Notes under the pieces: model-generated | What the model was told of the DNA's origin: nothing | The model's input: the letters and a program-made list of their open reading frames with translations, nothing else | The model's database searches: none | Position numbers and translations under genes: made by a program | Part shown: one piece after another, positions 7,725 through 17,349 of the stretch | How positions within the stretch are numbered: the first letter of the stretch is position 1 | Layout of the letters: every line of letters starts with the position of its first letter | Assembly (NCBI RefSeq): GCF_019047785.1 | Contig: NZ_CP077290.1 | Location: forward strand, 3,658,001-3,722,000 | Direction: 5' to 3' | DNA: 64,000 bases | DNA from: Enterobacter cancerogenus | GTDB taxonomy: Bacteria; Pseudomonadota; Gammaproteobacteria; Enterobacterales; Enterobacteriaceae

Positions 7725-7840
7725 GCCTGTAAGTTCAACCTGTAACAGCAACAGAGAATATTCACACCTGGTTGCACTTAGGCTCATTCCTTTGCGTTTT
7801 CCAGGTGGCGAAGCACAGGGTGAACAGCCACAATCAAGAT

Positions 7841-7927
7841 CCCAGAGGTATTGATTGGTGAGAATTCTTAGTACGGTTTCGTACTCATCTCTTGCACCAA
7901 CCTGCGCGGATGCGCAGGTTTTTTTTT
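7841..7927 (+). ncRNA. omrA: OmrA small RNA
   Basis: An 87-nt paralogue of OmrB located 116 bp downstream. Its 5' end CCCAGAGGTATTGATTGGTG differs from the omrB seed at one base, and the terminator CCTGCGCGGATGCGCAGG plus T-run matches E. coli OmrA closely. The body between seed and terminator is unrelated to that of OmrB, the known pattern for this tandem pair. It has its own upstream region and ends 91 bp before aas. Confidence 0.93.
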
Positions 7928-8018
7928 GCCTCTTTTTTTGCTGTCGCTCCCTAACGACTTCTCGTGTAATCTGCCACCATTTAGTCACCCTCCACACTGG
8001 CTGGCAAAGGGAGTTGAG

Positions 8019-10178
8019 ATGCTTTTTGGGTTCTTCCGTACACTGTTCCGTATCCTCTTTCGTATTCGCGTAACCGGCGATCCGCAGGCGTTTTTTGGCG
8101 AACGCGTGCTGATCACGCCAAACCACGTCTCCTTTATTGACGGCATTCTGCTGGCATTGTTTTTGCCGGTGCGCCCGGTTTTTGCGGTCTACAGCTCCAT
8201 CAGCGAAAAGTGGTTTATGCGCTGGCTGGCGCCGCTGATCGATTTTGTGCCGCTCGACCCGACAAAACCGATGATGATCAAACACCTGGTGCGCCTGGTT
8301 GAGCAGGGGCGTCCGGTGGTTATTTTCCCGGAAGGGCGGATCTCGGTGACCGGCTCGCTGATGAAAATCTACGACGGCGCGGGGTTTGTTGCCGCAAAGT
8401 CAAAGGCCACCGTGGTGCCGATGCGCATTGAAGGTGCCGAGCTTACCCGGTTCAGCCGCCTGAAAGGGCTCGTGAAGCAGCGACTGTTCCCCGCCATCAC
8501 CCTGCATATTCTTCCCCCGACCTCATTGCCGATGCCCGAGGCGCCGCGCGCGCGGGATCGCCGCAAAATCGCTGGTGAAATGCTGCACCAGATTATGATG
8601 GAAGCGCGCATGGCCGTTCGCCCGCGCGAAACGCTCTACGAATCGCTGCTGTCGGCCCAGTACCGCTATGGTGCGAACAAAAACTGCATCGAAGACGTTA
8701 ACTTTACGCCGGACACCTACCGCAAACTGCTGACGAAAACGCTGTTTGTTGGCCGCATCCTCGAGAAGTACAGCAAGCAGGGTGAAAAAATTGGCCTGAT
8801 GCTGCCTAACGCAGGCATCAGCGCGGCGGTCATTTTTGGCGCGGTGTCGCGTGGCCGTATCCCGGCAATGATGAACTACACGGCGGGCGTGAAAGGGCTG
8901 ACCAGCGCGATTACCGCTGCGCAAATCAAAACCGTGTTTACGTCTCGCCAGTTCCTCGACAAAGGCAAGCTGTGGCACCTGCCGGAGCAGCTCACGCAGG
9001 TGCGCTGGGTTTTCCTGGAAGATCTGAAAGCCGACGTCACCCCCGGCGACAAGCTGTGGATTTTTGCTCACCTGCTGATGCCGCACCTGGCGCAGGTGAA
9101 ACAGCAGCCGGAAGATGACGCGATCATCCTCTTTACCTCTGGCTCCGAAGGCAATCCGAAAGGGGTGGTGCACAGCCATAAAAGCATTCTGGCTAACGTC
9201 GAGCAGATCAAAACCATCGCCGACTTTACGGCGAAGGACCGCTTTATGTCGGCCCTGCCGCTGTTCCACTCGTTTGGCCTGACGGTTGGGCTTTTTACGC
9301 CGCTCCTGACCGGCGCGGAGGTGTTCCTTTACCCAAGCCCGTTGCACTACCGCATCGTGCCGGAGCTGGTGTATGACCGTAACTGCACCGTGCTGTTCGG
9401 GACGTCCACCTTCCTCGGCCACTACGCGCGCTTTGCCAACCCGTATGACTTCTTCCGGGTGCGCTATGTCGTCGCCGGGGCGGAAAAACTGCAGGAGAGC
9501 ACGCGCCAGATCTGGCAGGACAAGTTTGGCCTGCGCATCCTCGAAGGCTATGGCGTGACGGAGTGCGCGCCGGTGGTCTCCATTAACGTGCCGATGGCGG
9601 CGAAACCTGGCACGGTCGGGCGTATTCTGCCGGGAATGGACGCTCGCTTGCTGGCGGTACCGGGTATTGAAGAGGGCGGCCGACTGCAGCTGAAAGGGCC
9701 GAATGTGATGAACGGTTACCTGCGTGTGGAAAACCCGGGTGTCCTCGAAGCCCCGACGGCGGAAAACGTTGACGGTGAAACAGAGGCCGGCTGGTACGAC
9801 ACCGGCGATATCGTCCGCTTTGATGCTCAGGGCTTTGTGCAGATCCAGGGCCGGGCAAAACGCTTTGCCAAAATTGCCGGGGAGATGGTCTCTCTGGAAA
9901 TGGTGGAGATGCTGGCGACGGCGGTCTCTGCCGATAAGCTGCACGCCACCGTGGTGAAAAGCGATGCCAGCAAAGGCGAAGCGCTGGTGCTCTTTACCAC
10001 CGACAGCGAGCTGAAGCGCGAGCAGTTGCTTAAGCATGCGCGCGAGCACGGCATTCCTGAACTGGCGGTGCCGCGCGACATTCGTTATCTCAAGCAACTT
10101 CCGGTGCTGGGCAGCGGCAAGCCCGACTTCGTGACCCTCAAAGGCATGGTTGAAGAGGCAGAACAGCAAAATGCGTGA
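8019..10178 (+). CDS. aas: Bifunctional acyl-ACP synthetase / 2-acyl-GPE acyltransferase
   Basis: A 719-residue inner-membrane enzyme that re-acylates lysophosphatidylethanolamine brought in by LplT. The N-terminal acyltransferase has the HX4D motif (NHVSFID, H36 and D41) and FPEGRIS; the C-terminal AMP-forming synthetase has the phosphate loop [15 protein letters not shown] and [11 protein letters not shown]. The ATG at 8019 gives exactly the E. coli length and has GAG upstream; an in-frame extension runs back into omrA and is not used. The 3' end overlaps lplT by 8 bp, so the two are translationally coupled. Confidence 0.97.
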   Translation: MLFGFFRTLFRILFRIRVTGDPQAFFGERVLITPNHVSFIDGILLALFLPVRPVFAVYSSISEKWFMRWLAPLIDFVPLDPTKPMMIKHLVRLVEQGRPVVIFPEGRISVTGSLMKIYDGAGFVAAKSKATVVPMRIEGAELTRFSRLKGLVKQRLFPAITLHILPPTSLPMPEAPRARDRRKIAGEMLHQIMMEARMAVRPRETLYESLLSAQYRYGANKNCIEDVNFTPDTYRKLLTKTLFVGRILEKYSKQGEKIGLMLPNAGISAAVIFGAVSRGRIPAMMNYTAGVKGLTSAITAAQIKTVFTSRQFLDKGKLWHLPEQLTQVRWVFLEDLKADVTPGDKLWIFAHLLMPHLAQVKQQPEDDAIILFTSGSEGNPKGVVHSHKSILANVEQIKTIADFTAKDRFMSALPLFHSFGLTVGLFTPLLTGAEVFLYPSPLHYRIVPELVYDRNCTVLFGTSTFLGHYARFANPYDFFRVRYVVAGAEKLQESTRQIWQDKFGLRILEGYGVTECAPVVSINVPMAAKPGTVGRILPGMDARLLAVPGIEEGGRLQLKGPNVMNGYLRVENPGVLEAPTAENVDGETEAGWYDTGDIVRFDAQGFVQIQGRAKRFAKIAGEMVSLEMVEMLATAVSADKLHATVVKSDASKGEALVLFTTDSELKREQLLKHAREHGIPELAVPRDIRYLKQLPVLGSGKPDFVTLKGMVEEAEQQNA

Positions 10179-11364
10179 GTCAGTACACACTAACACCTCC
10201 CTCTGGTCGAGAGGCATGCTGGCGGTCACGGCCGCCCAGTTTCTCTCTGCCTTCGGGGACAATGCCTTACTGTTCGCGACCCTGGCGCTGTTAAAAGCTG
10301 AGTTTTACCCCGACTGGAGTCAGCCTGTCCTCCAGATGGTGTTTGTGGGTGCTTACATTATCTTTGCGCCGTTTGTGGGGCAGGTCGCGGACAGTTTCCC
10401 GAAAGGCCGGGTGATGATGTTTGCGAACGGCCTGAAGCTGCTGGGCGCGGCCAGTATCTGCTTTGGTATCAACCCGTTTATCGGCTATACGCTGGTGGGC
10501 GTTGGCGCGGCCGCTTACTCGCCGGCGAAATACGGCATTCTGGGCGAACTGACGACGGGTGATAAGCTGGTTAAAGCCAACGGCCTGATGGAGTCATTCA
10601 CCATTGCGGCGATCCTGCTCGGCTCCGTGGCGGGCGGGGTACTGGCCGACTGGCATGTACTGGCGGCACTGGGCGTGTGTGCGGTGGTGTACGGCGGCGC
10701 GGTAGTGGCCAACCTGTTCATTCCCAAACTGCCGGTGGCGCGTCCGGGGCAATCCTGGCGTTTCGCGCCGATGACCGGGAGTTTCTTTAATGCCTGTCGC
10801 GTGCTGTGGCGTAACGGCGAAACGCGCTTCTCGCTGATGGGCACCAGCATGTTCTGGGGGGCGGGCGTGACCCTGCGTTTCCTGCTGGTGCTGTGGGTTC
10901 CGGTGGCGCTGGGGATTGTGGACAACGCGACGCCTACCTACCTTAACGCAATGGTTGCCGTCGGGATTGTCGTCGGCGCGGGCGCGGCGGCGAAGCTGGT
11001 AACGCTCGAGACCGTGGCGCGCTGTATGCCTGCGGGGATCCTGATAGGCGTTGGCGTTCTGTTCTTCTCGCTTCAACACGCGTTGTTGCCCGCCTACGCA
11101 CTGCTGATCCTGATCGGGATACTGGGCGGTTTCTTTGTGGTGCCGCTGAACGCGCTATTGCAGGCGCGCGGCAAGCAGACGGTCGGCGCGGGGAATGCGA
11201 TTGCGGTGCAAAACCTGGGCGAAAACCTGGCGATGCTGCTGATGCTGGGGCTCTACTCGCTGGCGGTTAAAGCGGGTGCACCAGTGGTTGGGATTGGCAT
11301 CGGGTTTGGGGCGCTGTTTGCGCTGGCGATTGCAGGCTTGTGGCTCTGGCAGCGTCGCCGTTGA
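10171..11364 (+). CDS. lplT: Lysophospholipid flippase LplT
   Basis: A 397-residue major-facilitator-type inner-membrane transporter that flips lysophospholipids to the cytoplasmic face for re-acylation by Aas. The N-terminus [13 protein letters not shown] and motifs [21 protein letters not shown] and [16 protein letters not shown] are as in E. coli. About twelve hydrophobic segments cover the chain. The ATG at 10171 lies inside the end of aas and yields the 397-residue family length. A REP pair follows the stop by 8 bp. Confidence 0.97.
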   Translation: MRESVHTNTSLWSRGMLAVTAAQFLSAFGDNALLFATLALLKAEFYPDWSQPVLQMVFVGAYIIFAPFVGQVADSFPKGRVMMFANGLKLLGAASICFGINPFIGYTLVGVGAAAYSPAKYGILGELTTGDKLVKANGLMESFTIAAILLGSVAGGVLADWHVLAALGVCAVVYGGAVVANLFIPKLPVARPGQSWRFAPMTGSFFNACRVLWRNGETRFSLMGTSMFWGAGVTLRFLLVLWVPVALGIVDNATPTYLNAMVAVGIVVGAGAAAKLVTLETVARCMPAGILIGVGVLFFSLQHALLPAYALLILIGILGGFFVVPLNALLQARGKQTVGAGNAIAVQNLGENLAMLLMLGLYSLAVKAGAPVVGIGIGFGALFALAIAGLWLWQRRR

Positions 11365-11372
11365 GAGATATT

Positions 11373-11446
11373 GCCGGGTGACGGCTTCGCCTAACCCGGC
11401 CTACGGTTGTGCACTTGTAGGCCCGGTAAGCGGAGCGCCACCGGGC
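11373..11446. repeat. Paired inverted REP element (BIME), copy 1
   Basis: A 74-bp element with GCCGGGTGACGGCTTCGCC at one end and its inverted relative CGGAGCGCCACCGGGC at the other, separated by GTGCACTTG. It lies between convergent lplT and tas. An almost identical 74-bp copy lies at 58141-58214. Confidence 0.88.
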
Positions 11447-11458
11447 AAAAGCATCGGG

Positions 11459-12499
11459 CTACGGCGCAGGGTAGGTATAAACCTGATGCACCCTTTCAAT
11501 CTCCGCTAACACCTCTTCACTCAGGTTCAGGTGGAAACTCTCAATATTGGTTTTCAGCTGTTCCAGGGTGGTCGCGCCCAGCAGGGTGCTGGCCACAAAC
11601 GGCTGACGACGCACAAACGCCAGCGCCATTTGCGCGGGATCGAGTCCGTGACGTTTCGCGATATCCACGTAGGCAGCAACCGCTTTTTGCGTCTGCTCAC
11701 CGCTGTAGCGGGTAAAGCGGCTGAAAAGGGTATTACGCGCACCGGCGGGCTTTGCGCCATTCAGGTATTTGCCCGTCAGCGTGCCAAACCCCAGACAGGA
11801 ATAGGCGAGTAATTCCACCTCTTCATACTGCGTCACTTCGGCCAGACCAACTTCATAACTGCGGTTCAGCAGACTGTAGGGGTTTTGAATGGTCACAATA
11901 CGCGGCAGATCGTGCTTGTCCGCCAGATGGAGGTAACGCATCACGCCAAACGCCGTTTCGTTCGAGACGCCAATGTAGCGGATCTTGCCCGCGCGCTGGC
12001 ACTCCGTCAGCGCTTCCAGCGTGTCGAGCAGGCTCACGGCAGGAGCACTCTCATTCCAGCTGTAGCCTAGTTTGCCAAAGCAGTTGGTTGGACGCTGCGG
12101 CCAGTGTACCTGGTAAAGATCGAGATAATCCGTTTGCAGGCGCTTGAGGCTGGCATCCAGAGCGGCACGGATGTTCTTGCGATCGAGGATCTGGTTGGGG
12201 CGGATCCCTGCGTCGTTATTGCGCGACGGGCCGCTGACTTTGGAGGCGAGGATCAGCTTTTCGCGGTTACCGCGTTTCGCCAGCCAGTTACCGACGTAGG
12301 TTTCGGTAAGTCCCTGCGTCTCCGGGCGGGGAGGGACAGGGTACATCTCTGCTACGTCAATCAGGTTAATGCCCTGGCTGACGGCATAATCGAGTTGTGC
12401 ATGGGCATCGGCTTCGCTGTTTTGTTCACCAAATGTCATCGTGCCCAACCCCAGTTGACTAACTTCCAGAGCGCTGTGGGGGATACGGTGATAATGCAT
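11459..12499 (-). CDS. tas: NADP(H)-dependent aldo-keto reductase Tas
   Basis: A 346-residue aldo-keto reductase, named in E. coli for suppression of tyrosine auxotrophy; its physiological substrate is unknown. It starts MHYHRIPHSALEVSQLGLGTMTFG. DVAEMYPVPPRPETQG holds the catalytic aspartate and tyrosine, and the TIM-barrel strands with IGVSNETAFG and VASTLLGATTLEQLK (cofactor site) follow. Length and sequence are almost those of E. coli Tas. It converges on lplT across the REP element and is followed on its strand by nothing co-directional. Confidence 0.95.
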   Translation of the reverse strand: MHYHRIPHSALEVSQLGLGTMTFGEQNSEADAHAQLDYAVSQGINLIDVAEMYPVPPRPETQGLTETYVGNWLAKRGNREKLILASKVSGPSRNNDAGIRPNQILDRKNIRAALDASLKRLQTDYLDLYQVHWPQRPTNCFGKLGYSWNESAPAVSLLDTLEALTECQRAGKIRYIGVSNETAFGVMRYLHLADKHDLPRIVTIQNPYSLLNRSYEVGLAEVTQYEEVELLAYSCLGFGTLTGKYLNGAKPAGARNTLFSRFTRYSGEQTQKAVAAYVDIAKRHGLDPAQMALAFVRRQPFVASTLLGATTLEQLKTNIESFHLNLSEEVLAEIERVHQVYTYPAP

Positions 12500-12597
12500 A
12501 GCCGGCTTCCTTCATTAGACATGTAGACCGCGTCAGGAACCTCCCGACAAAGGAATATAAACATGGCAGAGGGGAAGCAAAAGGGGAAGGGAAAAAT

Positions 12598-12622
12598 CAA
12601 AAAGGCCAGCAGGTTACTGACC
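12598..12622 (-). terminator. Rho-independent terminator of ygdR
   Basis: On the minus strand a GGTCAG / CTGGCC stem with a 7-nt loop is followed by TTTTTGATTTTT, starting 9 bp after the ygdR stop. Confidence 0.8.
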
Positions 12623-12630
12623 TTAAATGT

Positions 12631-12849
12631 TTAACGCTCGATAATCTGGGAGACTTCGTCGCGGTTAATCTGCAGGTTGTTGCCCGCCTGATCACGGTAA
12701 CTCACCAGACCGGTATCGTCGTCGACTTCAGGTTTACCGTCGGTCAAAATCATACGCCCGTCTTTTGTCGCCATGACATAATCGCTGCTACAACCCGATA
12801 CCGCAAACGCTAAACCCACTGCCGAGATTATCACTGCCCATTTTTTCAT
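12631..12849 (-). CDS. ygdR: Small lipoprotein YgdR (DUF903)
   Basis: A 72-residue predicted lipoprotein. The signal peptide [20 protein letters not shown] ends in a lipobox (VSGC, lipidated Cys about residue 20), followed by an SH3-like DUF903 domain with [17 protein letters not shown] and a dipeptide DDTGLVSY. The inner ATG at 12849 is used since it starts the signal peptide and gives the E. coli length; the upstream extension has no signal-peptide features. Function unknown. A paralogue, ygdI, lies at 40100 in the same window. Confidence 0.92.
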   Translation of the reverse strand: MKKWAVIISAVGLAFAVSGCSSDYVMATKDGRMILTDGKPEVDDDTGLVSYRDQAGNNLQINRDEVSQIIER

Positions 12850-12978
12850 CGTTATCGTCCTCACCTGGCTCGTATCAAATCATAGTGTAGTAATAACCTG
12901 ATATTTCGTCAGGAGGAAGCGGTAAAATCTTAAAAACCAGTCGATTGTGTTAGGTAGAGCGCAAAAATGGTTAAAAAG

Positions 12979-13671
12979 CTATGTATTCAGTAAGAAATGG
13001 CGAGCGAGCAGCGCCCCGGTGAAATTCTTTTTGAGATAAAAGCCGCGCGGTAATGTCAGGATCGGTTCACCCCGCGCGCCGACTGCCTCGGTAAGGGCTT
13101 TGCTGTTCGCCGCTTTCGGGCGGATCTGTAGCACCTCGCCGTGTCGGGCGGTGATGCGCTCCACCTGACCAAGAACAATCATATCCATCAGCTCTTCCCA
13201 GTCCTGAGACAGCTGACGATCTTCCTCTTCGCTGGGACTCCACAGCAGAGGCGCGCCCACGCGTCGATCCGCCAGCGGGATCTGCCGGTCTCCCTCTACC
13301 GGCACCCACAGCACGCGCTTTAGCTTGTGGCGTACGTGGCTGGTTTCCCATGTCACGCCGCTGTTACCGGTTAACGGGGCAACGCATACGAAAGTGGTTT
13401 CCAGCGGCCTGCCCTGACCGTCTATAGGGATGGTTTTTAGCTCTACGCCCAGCGCGGCAAAATCCTGTTCAGGCTTGCTGCCTGCGCTTGCCCCGAGCCA
13501 CAGCTCCAGCAGCATACCGATCCACCCCTTATCTCTCTTGAGATCCCCCGGAATGGCTAACCCCGCCATAGCCGCAAGTTCCCCAAGCGAATAGCCCGCC
13601 AGACGCTGCGCCTGATGCAGCAGTTGAGCTTCACTTCCAGGAGGAGAGGTCAGTGGCGCAAGCGAATTCAT
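12979..13671 (-). CDS. mutH: DNA mismatch repair endonuclease MutH
   Basis: A 230-residue endonuclease that nicks the unmethylated strand at hemimethylated GATC after activation by MutS and MutL. The catalytic DX6EXK motif is D70, E77, K79, at the same numbers as E. coli when the ATG at 13671 is used. [20 protein letters not shown] and the C-terminal [21 protein letters not shown] are conserved. The start lacks a strong Shine-Dalgarno, and an in-frame ATG 12 bp upstream is an alternative. It is divergent from rppH across the DARS2 region. Confidence 0.95.
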   Translation of the reverse strand: MNSLAPLTSPPGSEAQLLHQAQRLAGYSLGELAAMAGLAIPGDLKRDKGWIGMLLELWLGASAGSKPEQDFAALGVELKTIPIDGQGRPLETTFVCVAPLTGNSGVTWETSHVRHKLKRVLWVPVEGDRQIPLADRRVGAPLLWSPSEEEDRQLSQDWEELMDMIVLGQVERITARHGEVLQIRPKAANSKALTEAVGARGEPILTLPRGFYLKKNFTGALLARHFLLNT

Positions 13672-13715
13672 AAATACATCCATCTGGTTAAAAAGTGAGC
13701 GGATAAATGGGGGCA

Positions 13716-14185
13716 TGTGGATAGAGTTTACCGATTTCTGGTTAACAATGCCATGTCCATGATTTATAGGTTATTTTGCCAGTTTTAAAAAGGCAAAGGG
13801 CGCGGCAAAAACAGGTTGTTCAAAACTGGTCACTGACAATGAACAGGATCTTACACCATGTTATCCACAGAAAAATGGGATAACTGGGAATAACCCTCAC
13901 TACTGTTTCAATTTACAGCCTTGACGTGCGACGAAAATCGAATTTTCACACAAATTGTGACTAACTTATTGGCACAATCTGTGGATAAAACCGACGCTGT
14001 TCGATCTTTCATCAGTGGGAGGATCTCTGGTGTGACGATCGTCACGTTATCCTGTTTTCAGGCCATGGTTTTGGATGTAAGATAATGAAATTAAATCGCT
14101 TATCAGAATGACTGTTTGTGGCGCTTTTTCGATGCATGAAGGTTGTCCATCGGTAATTCCATACTTCTTCACAACTATATCCACA
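13716..14185. other. DARS2-like DnaA-reactivating locus
   Basis: The mutH-rppH gap is the site of DARS2 in E. coli, a non-coding element that turns ADP-DnaA back to ATP-DnaA with help of IHF and Fis. Here it has two perfect 9-mer DnaA boxes, TTATCCACA at 13861-13869 and its reverse TGTGGATAA at 13980-13988, and two one-mismatch boxes, TGTGGATAG at 13716-13724 and ATATCCACA at 14177-14185. Just after the first perfect box lie two weaker sites in the opposite orientation, ATGGGATAA (13875) and TGGGAATAA (13885), resembling the clustered core boxes I-III. I could not place IHF or Fis sites with confidence. Bounds are those of the outermost boxes. Confidence 0.85.
14031..14046. promoter_or_regulatory. 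CRP-like palindrome within the DARS2 region
   Basis: GTGACGATCGTCAC (14032-14045) is a perfect 14-bp palindrome; with its flanks it reads TGTGA-CGATCG-TCACG, nine of ten conserved CRP positions. It contains a GATC. It lies between the perfect and the distal DnaA boxes, about 310 bp upstream of rppH. Confidence 0.45.
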
Positions 14186-14354
14186 GAAAAGGTGAATAAA
14201 ATTGGCTTCACGGTGCCTCATCTGTTTATAACTCCCGTGAATTTTGTGAGTTATTCAAATGTTATTAGGTTACAGGCCCGTAAGAGAGTGGTTTACCGCC
14301 TCCCTGTAGTGTGAAACAATCATTCATATATAAGGTTTATATTGGGGTAGTCCG

Positions 14355-14885
14355 GTGATTGATGACGATGGCTACCGCCCGAACGTAGGAATCGTAATTT
14401 GTAATCGTCAGGGCCAGGTCATGTGGGCACGACGATATGGTCAGCACTCCTGGCAGTTCCCGCAAGGCGGGATCAACCCAGGGGAGTCCCCAGAACAAGC
14501 GATGTACCGGGAGCTGTTTGAAGAAGTCGGTTTAAGCCGAAAGGATGTGCGTATCCTGGCTTCGACCCGCAACTGGTTGCGTTACAAGTTACCGAAACGT
14601 TTGGTGCGTTGGGACACAAAGCCGGTTTGTATCGGCCAGAAACAGAAATGGTTTCTACTGCAGTTGGTGGGCAACGATTCGGATATCAACATGCAAACCA
14701 GCAGTACGCCTGAGTTCGATGGCTGGCGGTGGGTAAGCTACTGGTATCCTGTTCGTCAGGTCGTGTCGTTTAAGCGCGATGTATACCGCAGGGTGATGAA
14801 AGAGTTTGCAAGTGTTGTGATGCAGCTTCAGGAGACGCCTCCTAAGCCGCAGAGTGCACCTGCCTGGCGACGTAAAAGAGGTTAA
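14355..14885 (+). CDS. rppH: RNA 5'-pyrophosphohydrolase RppH
   Basis: A 176-residue Nudix hydrolase that removes pyrophosphate from the 5' end of mRNAs and so starts RNase E decay. The Nudix box runs from G38 (GGINPGES) to RELFEEVG at 52-59, with the metal-binding glutamates E53, E56 and E57. The start is GTG, as in E. coli, at the beginning of [12 protein letters not shown]. It is 12 bp upstream of ptsP and likely co-transcribed. Sequence and length are nearly identical to the E. coli protein; only the C-terminal tail differs. Confidence 0.97.
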   Translation: MIDDDGYRPNVGIVICNRQGQVMWARRYGQHSWQFPQGGINPGESPEQAMYRELFEEVGLSRKDVRILASTRNWLRYKLPKRLVRWDTKPVCIGQKQKWFLLQLVGNDSDINMQTSSTPEFDGWRWVSYWYPVRQVVSFKRDVYRRVMKEFASVVMQLQETPPKPQSAPAWRRKRG

Positions 14886-14897
14886 GCTACGCAAATC

Positions 14898-17144
14898 ATG
14901 CTCACCCGCTTGCGAGAAATAGTCGAAAAGGTGGCCAGTGCGCCTCGCCTCAACGAGGCGTTGAATATTCTGGTCACTGACATCTGTCTTGCGATGGAAA
15001 CCGACGTCTGTTCGGTGTATCTGGCCGACCATGACCGACGCTGTTATTACCTGATGGCGACCCGTGGTTTAAAAAAACCACGTGGCCGTACCGTCACGCT
15101 TGCGTTTGATGAAGGCATCGTTGGGTTGGTTGGGCGCCTCGCTGAACCTATCAACCTTGCCGATGCGCAAAAACACCCCAGCTTCAAATACATCCCCTCC
15201 GTTAAAGAAGAGCGTTTCCGCGCATTCCTTGGCGTACCTATCATCCAGCGTCGTCAGCTGCTTGGCGTACTGGTGGTTCAGCAGCGCGAGCTTCGACAGT
15301 ACGATGAAAGCGAAGAGTCGTTTCTGGTTACGCTGGCAACGCAGATGGCAGCGATCCTGTCGCAGTCTCAGCTGGCTGCGCTCTTTGGTCAGTATCGCCA
15401 TACGCGCATACGTGCACTTCCGGCCTCGCCTGGCGTGGCGATTGCAGAAGGCTGGATGGATGCGACCCTGCCGCTGATGGAGCAGGTGTACGAGGCCTCA
15501 ACGCTTGACGAAGCGCTCGAACGTGAACGCCTCACCGCTGCGCTGGAAGAGGCGGCGAACGAGTTTCGTCGCTACAGCAAGCGTTTTGCGGCAGGTGCGC
15601 AAAAAGAGACGGCGGCCATCTTTGACCTCTACTCCCACCTGCTTTCCGATGCGCGTCTGCGGCGTGAACTGTTTGCCGAAGTTGATAAAGGCGCGGTCGC
15701 GGAGTGGGCGGTAAAAAAGGTTATCGAAAAGTTTGCTGAGCAGTTTGCGTCATTAACGGACGGGTATCTTAAGGAGCGCGCGGGGGATTTACGCACGCTG
15801 GGGCAGCGACTGCTGTTCCATCTCGACGATACCAATCAGGGCGCAAATGCCTGGCCTGAACGCTTTGTGCTGGTGGCCGATGAGCTGTCGGCAACGACGC
15901 TGGCTGAACTGCCGCAGGACAGGCTCGCGGGCGTTGTCGTGCGCGATGGCGCGGCTAACTCCCATGCGGCCATCATGGTCCGTGCGCTGGGCATCCCGAC
16001 CGTGATGGGCGCGGATATCCAGCCCTCAGTCCTGCACAGGCGCACCCTGGTTGTGGACGGCTATCGCGGTGAGCTGTTAGTCGACCCGGAACCGGTGCTG
16101 CTTCAGGAATATCAGCGGTTAATCAGTGAAGAGAACGAATTAAGCAAGCTGGCGGAAGACGACGTCAACCTGCCCGCGCAGCTCAAAAGCGGCGAGCGCG
16201 TCAAGGTGATGCTCAACGCGGGCTTAAGCCCTGAACACGAAGAGAAGCTTGGCAGCCGTATCGACGGCATTGGCCTGTACCGCACCGAAATTCCTTTCAT
16301 GTTGCAGAGCGGCTTCCCCTCCGAAGAGGAGCAGGTGGCGCAGTACCAGGGCATGCTGCAGATGTTTAACGACAAACCGGTGACGCTGCGTACACTGGAT
16401 ATTGGTGCCGATAAGCAATTGCCGTACATGCCGATCAGCGAAGAGAACCCGTGCCTGGGCTGGCGCGGGATCCGCATTACGCTCGATCAGCCGGAGATCT
16501 TTCTGATCCAGGTCCGCGCAATGCTGCGCGCCAATGCGGCGACGGGAAACCTCAGCATTTTACTGCCGATGGTGACCAGCATCGATGAAATCGACGAGGC
16601 CCGTCGGCTGATTGAGCGCGCGGGGCGTGAAGTCGAAGAGATGATCGGCTATGCAATCCCTAAACCCCGGATTGGCGTCATGCTCGAAGTCCCGTCGATG
16701 GTCTTTATGATCGCACAGCTGGCCAATCGCGTTGATTTTATCTCCGTCGGCACTAACGATTTAACCCAGTACATTCTGGCCGTCGACCGTAACAACACGC
16801 GCGTAGCCAGTATTTACGACAGCCTCCATCCGGCTATGCTCCGAGCCCTGGCAATGATCGCCCGTGAGGCCGAGCAGTATGGCCTCGATCTGCGTCTGTG
16901 CGGTGAGATGGCCGGCGATTCGATGTGTGTGGCGGTGCTGATCGGCCTGGGCTATCGTCACCTGTCGATGAACGGTCGTTCCGTTGCCCGCGTAAAATAC
17001 CTGTTACGCCACATCGATTTTGACGATGCGCGGGAGCTGGCAGAACGCAGTATCGACGCGCAACTGGCAACCGAAGTACGCCACCAGGTTGCGGCCTTTA
17101 TGGAGCGACGCGGTATGGGCGGCCTGATCCGCGGCGGCCGCTAG
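14898..17144 (+). CDS. ptsP: PTS-Ntr enzyme I (EI-Ntr)
   Basis: A 748-residue enzyme that takes phosphate from PEP and passes it to NPr (PtsO) and EIIA-Ntr in the nitrogen-linked PTS, which tunes potassium and nitrogen metabolism. An N-terminal GAF domain (about 1-165), which senses glutamine and 2-oxoglutarate in E. coli, is followed by the EI N-domain with phospho-acceptor H356 (NSHAAIM) and the PEP-binding TIM barrel (LYRTEIPFM, SVGTNDLTQYI, LCGEMAG). Length and numbering equal those of E. coli PtsP. It forms an operon with rppH. Confidence 0.97.
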   Translation: MLTRLREIVEKVASAPRLNEALNILVTDICLAMETDVCSVYLADHDRRCYYLMATRGLKKPRGRTVTLAFDEGIVGLVGRLAEPINLADAQKHPSFKYIPSVKEERFRAFLGVPIIQRRQLLGVLVVQQRELRQYDESEESFLVTLATQMAAILSQSQLAALFGQYRHTRIRALPASPGVAIAEGWMDATLPLMEQVYEASTLDEALERERLTAALEEAANEFRRYSKRFAAGAQKETAAIFDLYSHLLSDARLRRELFAEVDKGAVAEWAVKKVIEKFAEQFASLTDGYLKERAGDLRTLGQRLLFHLDDTNQGANAWPERFVLVADELSATTLAELPQDRLAGVVVRDGAANSHAAIMVRALGIPTVMGADIQPSVLHRRTLVVDGYRGELLVDPEPVLLQEYQRLISEENELSKLAEDDVNLPAQLKSGERVKVMLNAGLSPEHEEKLGSRIDGIGLYRTEIPFMLQSGFPSEEEQVAQYQGMLQMFNDKPVTLRTLDIGADKQLPYMPISEENPCLGWRGIRITLDQPEIFLIQVRAMLRANAATGNLSILLPMVTSIDEIDEARRLIERAGREVEEMIGYAIPKPRIGVMLEVPSMVFMIAQLANRVDFISVGTNDLTQYILAVDRNNTRVASIYDSLHPAMLRALAMIAREAEQYGLDLRLCGEMAGDSMCVAVLIGLGYRHLSMNGRSVARVKYLLRHIDFDDARELAERSIDAQLATEVRHQVAAFMERRGMGGLIRGGR

Positions 17145-17349
17145 CGGCTATCGTCCCTCTTCCTGTGGGGGAGGGGCGTCATCCAGGTATCGGTGCGCAC
17201 AATCCTCTATACACATCTTTTACATCTCAGGCGCATCCACCTGGGCTGCCTTATGCTATTATTCGCAACCTTGGAGCACCTGCCAGTGGCGGGAATGCAA
17301 TTCTACCGCTGTCCACTTTCAGCGGAATAACAACATCTTGTGGTGACAG

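Noticed and set aside
8523..10262. 579-codon open frame on the minus strand within aas
   Set aside because: Antisense of the well-conserved Aas synthetase domain; no recognisable domain and a composition typical of reverse-complement translation.
12979..13716. Longer MutH starting at 13716
   Set aside because: The ATG at 13671 aligns the catalytic residues with E. coli numbering; the extension would cover a DnaA-box-like site and has no conserved residues.
14108..14314. 68-codon open frame in the mutH-rppH gap
   Set aside because: It covers a DnaA box in the DARS2 region, has no good ribosome site and no family features.
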